From NCBI RefSeq assembly GCF_963855985.1, contig NC_087119.1:7728001-7792000 (forward strand): 64,000 nucleotides of DNA. The letters run 5' to 3'. The stretch's first letter is position 1; each line of letters opens with the position of its first letter. The notes below the pieces were generated by a model, which did not search any database, was not told where the DNA came from, and was given only the letters and a program-made list of their open reading frames with translations. The stretch comes from Ostrinia nubilalis (taxonomy: Eukaryota > Arthropoda > Insecta > Lepidoptera > Crambidae). The position numbers and the translations under genes are program-made. This document shows, piece after piece, positions 1-12,200 of this stretch.

Positions 1-59
1 TCAACGAACAGGGGTGGATTCAGATTAAAAGAGGGGTCGTTTTATTTTGGTCGGGGTTG

Positions 60-227
60 ATGGTGGGCGGGGAGGCTACATTAGGGCGGGGCCATACTAT
101 CGGAGTCCTAGCCCTCTCTGTTCACTCACCATTTCAGTGGCATGCTCACTGTGTGTCGCATCCCAGTAGTGTGTGGTAGAGTGCGGTATTAAACAATGCG
201 GGTGTAGTACGGAGTTTTTGTGGCAAA
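60..227 (+). promoter_or_regulatory. Putative Fer1 core promoter and 5' UTR
   Basis: Two GGGCGGGG-type GC boxes lie near 65-72 and 84-91. An arthropod initiator-like TCAGT is at 134-138, which would put the transcription start about 90 bases before the ATG at 228. No TATA box is seen at the expected distance. The assignment rests only on these motifs and on the position just upstream of exon 1. Confidence 0.35.
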
Positions 228-3200
228 ATGTTTGACATGGAAAGTGGTGGGACAGTGCGGTGTCCCGCGATGGAGGCGGCCGCGACCGTGGCCCCCTTGG
301 CCTCAGATGGGTCTCCATCCTCGGCCAACAGTTCAGACCTGTTTTTGTACGACGACTCCTCGATGTCAGACGGCAGTTTGTACGCTAGCGATCAAGAAAA
401 TCACTCAATTCCTAGAAAAAGGTAATTTTCTTTTTAATAACTTTAGTATGACATGTAATTAGTCATAGAACGGAATACAAATTATGTATTAACACAATAA
501 GGAATTAAAACGTATCCCCACTGTAGAAACTAATAAAAGAATACGTTGTTAAATCAACAAAAATACTGAATTGGCTGAAATAATCGAGACAAAAATGTGC
601 GCATTGCGAGTTATAGTACTTACTTGTAGTTACCAGTATTCATTACTTTCTTGAAATGCATGAAAAGCAAAGCGAAATAAATGATATAACATCATATAGT
701 TAATTATTGTAATAAAACATATTTCTAATGTTGGTTTTACCACGAAAATTAACTGGATCACACAAAAATTAAGCATAATGTCAATGACACATCTACTTAC
801 ACACACAAAAATTTCGCTTGTACTTCTTTTTATGTCCGACCTGGGTGCGGTGAATGCCTAAATTAGGTAAATAAATAAATAAATATTTACAATACCAGCG
901 AAAAGCAGCACATAGATTTACGCACAGAAGTAGTGAGATCAGCAGAATTAACGAATTAACTAAAATTCCAATAGTTATTGGTGATCAAAGTCGATATTAT
1001 TAATATTGCAAGGTGCTGGCAATGAAACGGTTCACGGTTGCAATAATGCCCACTAAATAAATAATTATCAGGGGTTGAATGAAGTAATTGTTGCAATTTT
1101 CATATCACACTGACTGAAATGATAGAGGTGTAGTTTATGAAACGTGTCTAACAAATAGAACTGTAAAAACCCTTCGTTGAAGATAGGGCAATAAAGCATA
1201 AATTCCCTTGTGCTTACTACAAATAGAAACTGCATGAGAATTCATTCAGCGAACTGTAAGGAATTGTAATTTCACATCGAATATTTATAGTCGTACTTCG
1301 TATGCGCTATTTCAAACCCTTCAACTGAAATATTTTTTAAGTAAGTTATTCACATCACTGAGCACTGAAACCGACGATCTGGTGAAGGTCGCGGGAGGTG
1401 TCTGGATGCAAGCGGCGCAGGAGCGGTCTTTGTGGAAATCCTTGGGGGAGGCCTCTGTCCAGCAGTAGACGTCTTTCGGCTGAAACGAACGAACGATATT
1501 GTGTCCAGTGGGCATAGTGTGAGTTTGCATCAATCCGACATACATTTAAAGTTACTTTTTTACGCAATCACTAGTGAAGACGTTTCATGTAAACTCACTA
1601 CACTAAGGCCCAGAACAGACGGTGATACGCAACTGCAACGAAACTGCAACTTTCTGATGATTCTGATGAATGAAACTGAAACTGAAAGTTTCAAACTGAT
1701 CGCGTCATGTGTGGTCTCTCAACGGACGCTATGGCAGAAACTTAGATGCAACTCAAAAGTAACTAGCAGTTGCAGTTTCGTTGCAGTTGCGTTTCACCGT
1801 CTGTTCTGGGCCTATGCCCTCAGTTTCTCGGCAATTGAAGACTTGTAAACTCACAGGCCAGAATGTCGGCGGTTGCACAAGCGTCGCTCCCGCTGCCCCC
1901 AGCAGCAAATTCAGCAGCGCCAAGCCGCCAACTTGCGCGAGCGCCGGCGTATGCAGTCCATCAACGATGCTTTCGAAGGCCTGCGCGCACACATCCCAAC
2001 GCTGCCATACGAGAAGCGCCTGTCCAAAGTCGACACGCTCAAACTGGCCATCGGGTACATCAGCTTTTTGGGTGAACTGGTGAGTCATGTTCCATTCTTC
2101 TTCCATTCTCAACCTTCACTGGTTCGGTTTCATTGGGGGCCAAGCTGTAGATCCTGGGTATACAGGAGAAAAAAAACAGTAGAAAAGTGTGGTGGGATAA
2201 GTCCATGCAGTTATTCCTGTACGTTGTAATAGGTAATAATCCTACAAATTTTCCAGGATGAACCTATTTGATATTATGACTCGATCTGAGCTCAATCTAT
2301 ATCATACTTTATCGGCAATATAAATGTGTTCTGGGCGTAGATAAAAAGTGCCCACCTTCCCACCGGAAATCGTATGATGATCTCTTATTTAGGGGATATA
2401 ACAACCACAAATCCTTACAGTTACAACTTACAACGCATATCGTTTATACTCACAAAATAAATACTTATTCACTTACCTACCTAACCTACATTTCTCAATC
2501 ATGTTCATGAGAAAAAATGAACATGATTGAGAAATGTCCATGAAAATAATCTAAAATTTTATTACTAGAGCTCTCTATGAATAAAAAATATTTTTCAAAG
2601 GAGGACATACCTACTTTTTGTGCAAAAATAGTCTTGGATAGGTACTCCAGAAACCAGTAAGAAATATAATATTGATCCCGCTTCAGAAAGCACAAAAGTC
2701 GTTCTAGAAGCTTCTTACGTATCATAATCCCTTTGTGATTTCACCGAAACGCCTAGACGGGAATCGTAGCGTTGTCGTAGTATCGTAGACAAGCGTAGAC
2801 AACATGCGCCGTAGCAAGACGTAGCTCGTAGGCGGGAATCTTCGTAGAGCCTTGTAGATTTCTTCGTAGCGCAAAGGACATTATATTTTTTTCCGCAATA
2901 TTGGTCTACGACTTTTTTATATTTTTTTAACTACTCGCCCTTTCAATGAAAATATTTTTGTTTCTAACAAAACGTTTTTGGAGAGTCTAATTAAAAGTCC
3001 CGAAATGAAAAGCCTAGAGCCGGGTCTAGACGGATATAATATAAGATTACTGAATTCTACGTGTGAACGGCACTACAAGCATTACGTGTAAAGTGCTTCC
3101 CATACTATTTCCATTACATTACACGATACATTACATTACGCGTTACACCCTTCTGGATCCGGCTTTAGCTTTAAAACCACAGCATAATAATATCATAGTA

Positions 3201-6200
3201 ATAATAATGAGTATTTTGATAATATTGAGCTACGATAAACAAAAGCAAATTATATTTATGACCAAACCAGAAACGTCTTCTTACCTAACATATGCCTAAC
3301 ATTAATAGACTTTTACATTCTGATAAAAGATAACAATATCGTATAATATATCGTACCAAATAGGTATAATATAAAATGCTAGTACGAGTACTATTTAATG
3401 TAACCATGCTCTCTTATTTAATTTTTTTAGTGTTGTTATTTTGTTCTCAGGTACGGGCTGACAGAGATTCGCCGGATTCAATGCTGTCAGGAATGGGAAA
3501 TATAAAACATAAGGAAGAACAAAAGAAAGTTATTATAAGAGGTAAGTAACAACAACTCATTTCTCAGCTTAAAAGAGAATAAAAATAGAATTCTAAGTTT
3601 TGCAAGATCAACTTTTTATCAAAAAGTTGCCCAAATTAATGTAGCAATTTTTCTTTACAAATCATCATAAGGATTTAACTTTAGCGAATGGTTTTGTACA
3701 AAACAAAAGTGGTTCAAAACAAAATGCGAACACGTTCTATTCAGCAACGTCGCCAGTAATAATGAGACCTATTATTAGCCGACACAGTTGAACAACTTTG
3801 TTCCTAAACTGTAATAGCTGCAATTTTCGTTTAATTATTCACACTACTGCACCTCTAGCATGAACAACTTTCGTCTTCGAATCGTCTGCGTATTCGACAA
3901 AATTCGATGCTCATGCATGATGCACCTTCGAATTAAACGATAACGTGACAATTTGGATTGTCAAAATAAGTTTCGTGCAACTATTTTTCATACTAAGTTC
4001 ACTTTACGATACGTTCACAGGGGCGCTGTTTTACGTACTAAATCTTTTGATGGCGATTCAGTAGCGGCGTAAGTGGGTTGCCAAGCATCAGGGGGTGACA
4101 CAAGTCGCGCAGATTAGTACTTACTGGCGCATCTACATGGCAATTCTGCGGTTTATGTCATGATACGATTGTCTTTAAATCGTCGAATCGATAGGTAACC
4201 CCAAAATTCTGGGGGGTACCAGGGGGTGCCTGGGGGGGGGGGGGGGGGTCAATGGTCAAAACCCATGCTACGCCGCCACTGTGGCGATTCAAATTCGCAA
4301 ACGATTCAGTCGAAAGTTTTTCGTGCTAGAGGTACTGAGTTCTGAACTCTGAAAATAACGAACTTAGGTATATAATGAATGAAACCTACTATTGGTTACG
4401 GCACGGTCTAATAATACGCTAATGGTTTTATTACGGTAAATAATGATGGAGTGACAGGAAAAGAGAGATCATTTTGAAACAATAATAGTTAGCGCTTTAA
4501 AATCGCTATAAAAAACTAAACTATATTACTTAGGGCTGATTTTTCAATCGTCGGATAACTTTTAACTGAAGAATAAGTTTGTCATTTTGGCATATTTCCC
4601 ATACTAAACCTGTCAAAGTGCCAAACTTATTCTTCAGTTAAAAGTTATCTGACGATTGAAAAATTAGCCCTTAGATAGTTAATAATAAATTGGAAGTAAA
4701 ACGGTCCCTGAATATTGAGTCATGAAATCATGGTTACGGTGTACATTGTGAGTGATTTTGTGTATTTTTTTTCGCTTTGTTTTAACAAAAGCAGTAGGTA
4801 GGTAGGTACATAATAGTATTTCTAGAGAGTAACTTGCTCTAGAAATACTATTCTCTAGAATATCTAATCCCATCAAAAACAATACTTGTCAAAAAAACCA
4901 AGTCTCGCAACTCAGTTGTTCTACGGTAAAAAGTTGTGAAATCCATGTAATACCAAGTCCAGGCCAGGAAATCTTTAACGTTTTACATAAATATATTGAC
5001 TTGGCCATCGCACTAAATAATTTAATTTACACGTGTTTTCATGCGATGGCCAAGTCAATATATTTATGTAAAACGTTAAAGATTTCCTGGCCTGGACTTG
5101 GTATTACATGGATTTCACAACTTTTTACCGTAGAACAACTGAGTTGCGAGACTTGGTTTTTTTGACAAGTATTGTTTTTGATGGGATCTCATTTCTTTTT
5201 GTATTTTGTAGACAGCAGTTATGTATCTAGAAAACTGGACCGAAATTGAAAAATTTTACTTGACTTGGCGGTTGCGCTACCGTGCCCCCAAATCTCATTT
5301 CTTTTTGTATTTTGTAGACAGCAGTTATGTATCTAGAAAACTGGACCGAAATTGAAAAATTTTACTCGACTTGGCGGTTGCACTACCGTGCCCCCAAATA
5401 TTTTAGTTTTTCCTTGATTCATACAACTAACACTACTAATATTCCAAATTTGAAGCTTCTAGGTCTGCTAGAAGTGCCTTAGAGTTTTGATGATCGGTGA
5501 GTCAGTGAGTGACAAAATTAAGTAACTTTGACCCGTTATAATTCTTAAACTACTGGTTCAAATTGAATGAAATTTTAAATATACCGTGTCTTTACAATGC
5601 CTGCATAGCTAATGAAAATTCAGCCTTCTAGTTTTATCCACAACGAAGTTACAGGCAGTCGAAAATGGCCTGAATTGCTTCGAGAAAAGGATGGTACGGC
5701 CGTGCCGCTTTTTTGCTCGACTTGGTGGGGGCACTGCCGTGCCCCCAGACTAAATAAAAAAACTAACCAAAAACGAAATGGCAATGTCACGATCCCTCGC
5801 CGTTGAACCGTGCCCGATGACCCCCGCCCCCGCTCTCCAATTTGTTTGTGCACCTTTGCTAATCGATGCCACTGGAGCCCTAGCCCCTCCGTGGGGTCAA
5901 TTACAACAACATATTGCTTAATGACTGACTATTTTGTTACCGAATAATAATTTGGGAAGAAATTATCTCATAGATTAATCTTTATTGAATTTCAGCGTTA
6001 ATTTCTATACCTACTACAATAGCAAATTATAATAGTAGGTAGGTATACTTTAAAAAATAGGTAATGACGATTAAACGGAACTTAATTACGAGTTCTTACT
6101 TATATTATATGCGAAAGTTTGTATGGATGTCTGGATGTCAACATGTTTGTTATTCTTTCACGCAAAAACTACTGAACAAATTTTGATGAAACTTTACAGT

Positions 6201-9200
6201 ATTATTGTTTATAACAGTATAATAACATATGGGCTATTTTATGACGATCTGTGACAAACTAAATTTCACGCGGGTGAGGCCGCGGGCAAAAGCTAGTAAC
6301 CAATAAACAAACTAAAACAAAACGGTCTGCTTTTAAAAGAACATTCGTGTTATTTTGCAAACGTAGGCAATCCAGCCTCTCTGTAGGCAGAGCTTTGTGA
6401 AAATTGTGAATACAATTTCATCAAATTGATCAGTGATAGGTAATGACTTTTCACACGCATCTGCGGCATCGCGTGCTGTGATGACGTCACCGCCGTCATT
6501 GCATATCTAACTGGTCCAGGTGCATCCCTGGTTCCCACACTCCCGCGCATTGCGTGATGCGCTCTATGGGAACAGGGAAACTGTCATTCCATTTGATGTG
6601 CCTCTCGCAAATTGGGGACGGGTACTGGTGGGAATCTATTATACTTATCATTAAATGCTTGGCCATTAATATTGATAATGTTTATTAAATTACTAGCGGC
6701 CGCCCGCGACTTCGTACGCGTGAATCCCGTTTTACCCCTTTCATCTATCTTACGCGGTTTAGATTTTTTCATACAAATGTTTTTTCCCGCTAACTCCCGT
6801 TCCCGTTGGAATTTCGCAATATCCTGTTGTAACTAAGCTTTAAGTTTACTAAGGGACCTGCATGCCAAATTTCAAGCGTCTAACTTAAGTGGTTTAGATT
6901 TTTCATACAAAAGGATTTTCCCGGTAATTCCTGTTCCTGTGGGAATTTCGGGTATTCCTTTCTTAGTGCACCTCTACGGTACCTAAGCTACGTCCCTCAT
7001 AAATTTCAAGTGCCTACGTTTAGCCGTTTAGGCTGTGCGTGGGTATGTCAGTGAGTCAGTCATACAAAAGGAATTTCCCGCTAATTCCAATTCCCCTGGG
7101 AATTTTGCAATATCCTGTTGTAACTATGCTTTAAGTTTACTAAGGTACCTGCATGCCAAATTTTAAGTGTCTAACTTACGCGGTTTAGATTTTTTCATAC
7201 AAATGTTTTTTCCCGCTAACTCCCGTTCCCGTGAGAATTTTGCAATATCCTGTTGTAACTAAGCTTTAAGTTTACTAAGGTACCTGCTTGACAAATTTCA
7301 AGCGTCTAATTTAAGCGGTTTAGATTTTTCATACAAAAGGATTTTCCCGCTTATGCCCGTTCCCGTGGGAATTCCTAAGTATCCTATAACCTGCCCAGGA
7401 GTATGAAGAATAATTGTATCAAGTTTCGTTAAAATCCGTAGAGTAGTTTTTGTTTCTATAAGGAACATACAGACAGACAGACAGACAGACAAAAATTTTA
7501 CTGATTGCATTTTTGGCATCAGTTTCGATCACTAATCACCCCCTGATAGTTATTTTGAAAATATATTTCATGTACAGAATTGACCTCTCTACAGATATTA
7601 TAAGTATATAGATGTTCAGTTTTTCTTGCTGTAAATTGTGTCCTAACTGTAATCGAGGTTTCTGGTAAAAGCTAAGCTTAATTTTAATAATACGTCTACT
7701 TAGCTATAAAATATTCAATGCAAGGAGTAGTTTAAAAGTAACTTTCTTTGTGTAGTTCTTTTCTTATTCTGCAGCAAGTTTTGTTTTGAAGTAGGCCGAA
7801 GTGTTTCGAACATTGGATTTTATCCATGAAATAGGAAGGTATAAGTATAAAATATGCACAGCAGTCTACACGGCTTGAAAAGCGAATAAAATCAAAAATC
7901 AAAATCAGAATCTAGGTATCTAGGTACCTGACCTAGGTGAATAGTTGACTTACCAAATTGAATGCATATTTATATGACTTGTGTGTGTTTTTTATCATTT
8001 ATTATGTGTTCAATAAAGCAATAAAATATTTAATAAAGTTGTGTATGTTACGACACCGCACCAGTGCCACGGTCTTACCGTGCCTATACACATCTTTCAA
8101 CTAATTTTATTCCGCCACTTCTTCTCAGCACCAGCTGATAATAAATGTTGTCTAAGTAGATATTGCTATTGCTATATTGGATGGCCTTTAAAGAAGGTTC
8201 GATTCACTTAATTCGCGATGACATCATCTTAGATCCAGACTCGTGATAATAATATCATCTTTCAACGTTTACAATTTGTAAGTAAGTACTCTGCACTTGT
8301 CCCAGCTGAAAGTACAAACAAAGGGGACAATGTCTTTGTGTGCGAATCACACCGAAGCAAATTGAGAGATCCCCTAATAAACAGTGGGGCGGGGTGTATT
8401 AGAATACTATTAAGCTCTCAACACCCTACTCAAGCGTCTGCTTAATGGCACTTTAGAGCTGTGTAAATAGTTTTGCTCTTCGTAACGCTTCTTTCAACTT
8501 TCCAGTGAAATACTTACCTACTAAATTAAGATGCATAGCTAGAAACTTTATATGTATAACTACTTTGTATAGACACTAACTACGAAAGCTTATGAAAAAA
8601 CGAACTTGCATTTAGTAGGGAGTTTTTTTTCAACTAGGTAGGTAAGTACCCTTAATTCACGACAATTTACATACTAAATTATTATGCTTGTATGGATGTC
8701 TGGATGTTAACATGCTTGTTACTCTTTCACGCAAAAACTACTGAATGGATTTTGATGAAACTTTACAGTATTATCCGGTATTATTGTTTATAACCTAGAA
8801 TATGGGCTATATTTTATGACGATCTGTGACAAACTAAATTTCACGCAGGTGAAGCCTCGAACAAAACTTAGTGCTATATAATTATTTAATGTAAGTATTT
8901 TTAAAAACAACTGTCTTAGTAGTAAAACGATGATCGATCGAATGTAAATTATTAAATTATGCCAATAATTATAGCCAGGCGAATGAAATGAATAATTAAG
9001 TAGGTACCTACTTTTATAATGCTTCCACCTTTATGAGCTTAATCATAAGTAGGTACCTACTCTATGAATTGAAAGTCGGTACAACATCTACTTGGACCAA
9101 GAGATCTCAAAAGAACAAATTCTTATTAATATTTTTTGCTAAGTAAATAAAAATTAGTACTCAGTCTAAAATATAGTCCGTTACTTCACGTGGGTGAAGT

Positions 9201-12200
9201 TAATTATATCCCTATCAGAACACCACCAATATTATCACAACAATGAAACGATAACGATAAAAAAGCCCTACACCGCTCAAGTGCGGGACATAATCTCTTT
9301 TTCAATTAATAAAAAAAAACACCTTATCGAAATGTAATGTAGGATTTACATAGGGATTACGCACACGTGCAGCGCCCTCACGTTTGTGTGCTTACTTTCT
9401 GTTTGTACTGTGCTTTGAGAGCTTCTGAAAGAAAGCATCTACATTGTACACTTGAATCTAGCTGTAAATGTAACTTGAAATTAATTATTTCGGGAAAGTA
9501 CCTAGCTAGGGAAGCTAGAGCCAAAATCATTATAATCGATAGAGGTGTATTGTTTACAACTTTACGACTTTTTTAGTGCACCACACCGAAAAAAGTATTA
9601 GAACCTCTTATCTAGAATAGAATGAACTTTAAGTTGTATCCTGGATTTTTCATTTCCCGTTATCAACAGTCCGTTACAGAAACCTAAGTGTAAAAGGACT
9701 ATTTGTTTGTTAATAAAACCGCAATGCAAATTGTTTATTGGCATGTTTAAAAAAAAACTTAAAACAAGAGCGTGTCATTTGTCAAGTTAATTTCACTTCC
9801 AAAATATTTTTGACCAAAATAATACAGAATTTATTTTTTTAAATTTTTATTTATTTATTATAAAAATGCCTATTAAAATTCTACTTGCGCGGCAAATATT
9901 CGACTCGACTGGGGTGCCGACGGTGGAAGTGGACATGGTGACCGAGCTCGGGCTGTTCCGCGTCGGCGTGCCCTCCACCGACAACAAGAAGCTGGCCGAG
10001 GCCGTGCAGCTGCGCGACAACAACCCCGCCGAGTACCACGGCATGGGCGTCAGCAACGCCGTCAAGAACATCAACACCATCATCGCGCCCGAACTCATCA
10101 AGCAAAACCTCGAAGTCACCATGCAAAAAGAAATCGACCAATTCATGATCTCGCTGGACGGCACAGAAAACAAGTCCAGACTGGGCGCCAACGCCATCAT
10201 GTGCGTCTCCCTCGTGGTGGCCAAAGCTGGAGCCGCCAAAAAAGGCGTCCCCCTGTACAGGCACATCTCTGACATGGCCGAAGTCACGACAATCATTCTT
10301 CCAGTCCCGCACTTCACGATACTGACCGGCGGCGTCATGGCTTCGAACGGTCTGCCCTTTCAAGAGTACTGCATAATGCCAACTGGAGCATCTTCGTTTA
10401 TGGATGCGATGAAAATCGGCACGGAAATATATCGCTACGTCAAAAACATAATACGTTCCAAGTACAAAATCGAAAATATCTATGTCAGTGATAGCGGCGG
10501 ATTCGCGATACCTCTGGAGAGTCATCGAGATGCGCTCCTTTTCCTGACAGACGCGATCAAGCAGTGCGGCTACGCAGGCAAAGCCGAGATAGCTATCAAC
10601 GCTTCTGCAACCGATATGTTCAAAGACGGCGCCTACGATTTAGAGTTCAAGAATCCCAATTCCAACCCGCAAGAATATATGTCTTCGGATAAACTTGCTG
10701 AAATATACCTGGATAATATAAAGGAGTTTCCCGTGTGCTCAGTGGAAGACGGTTTTGAGTTCGATGACTGGGCTGCGTGGTCTAATTTGACTGCGCGTAC
10801 GCAGAGTCAGGTGTTCGGGAACGATTTGACTCAGACGAATTTGAGGAGAGTGGGTTTGGCGGTGGAGAAGAAGGCGGGGAACGCCGTGGCGTTGCGTTTG
10901 AACCAGGCGGGTACGCTGAGTGAGGTGATTGAGTGTTACAAGTTGTTGAAGGCGAACCAGTTCGGCATAGTGGTGGTGGACCGGTGGGGGGACACGGAGG
11001 ACCTGTTCCTGGCGGACCTGGTGGTGGGCCTGTCGGCAGGGCAGATCAAGTGCGGGGCGCCCGCGCGCAGTGAGCGCGTCGGCAAGTACAACCAGATCCT
11101 CCGGATTGAGGAGGAGCTGGGCGCACTGTCTAAATATGCCGGAAAGAATTATCGTGGTCAGATGTAATATTATACAGAATTTTCAATAAAACTTTTAATT
11201 TATTGAACTAATTTATTTTTATTAGGTATGACGTTGAATTTGTAGTAGAAAATTCGCTTTCGGATTTACTGACGTCTTCCATATCCACGAGTGGATTCTC
11301 TGGGGGAGACGTAACATTTATTTTTCGCATATTAGTGATTCCAATGTTAGTTTAGGCGTGAAATACAATAAAGTAGCTTTATTTATTTCATCCATCTACC
11401 TCACTTAGTACTTAGTTCAGGGCAGGACGACAAACAGTACGAGAACGTATCAATTAGCTACTTAATTATTTAGAACACCGACAGTTAGGCACCCTGCAGG
11501 TGATTAAGATTTTGGGGAGCCGCGACAAATGGGGTATGGCAGTAATGGCCGGATGCGGTCATTATAGTGCCGCTATTGTGCGGCTGTAAACTGTTATTAG
11601 AACACTTGTGGCACTAGCCGATTGATTGTCGATTTTACACACATGTAGTTGTGTATTTTAATTACCTACTTAATATAATAATTTATATCGATAATAAACC
11701 TCCTACTCACAAACACAGTCATGTCCATTCTTTATGAAAATTTTATGACGTAACCAGTGAGTCTAGACAAAGTGCACATTTTAATCGCAAACCAGTCGAA
11801 AAGTGGTCGAAAAGCCTTTTTTTTGTATGGAGTTTTGACGGATTCGATTTACGATTCGATCAAAAAGTGCACTTTGTCTAGACCCACTGATCGATTTTAT
11901 TTAAGACTAGCTTTTGCCCGCGGCTTCTTTTTTTTTTTTTTTAATGGCAACCAAACCTCTCTGGGGGGTTTATTTCTGCCAATGTCGAGTGAAAATTGAC
12001 ATATCAGTAGAACGTGGGTGTTTCAGTTCTATTGATTTTTCATGGATTCCGTGGAGTTAAGTATGCCCGTAAGCAGGTTTCAAACCCGCGTGAAGTTCAG
12101 TTTGTCACAGATTATAGCCTTTATCTATGTTATTCTGGGTTATAAACAATAATACTGTAAAGTTTCATCAAAATCCGTTCAGAAGTTTTTGCGTGAAAGA

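Noticed and set aside
4232..4248. 17-G run as a functional quadruplex
   Set aside because: It lies inside a MITE copy and long homopolymers are error-prone; no evidence of function.
9847..10525. Open frames of 163 and 214 residues antisense to the enolase-like gene
   Set aside because: They mirror a GC-rich coding strand, show no domain, and have no independent transcript features.
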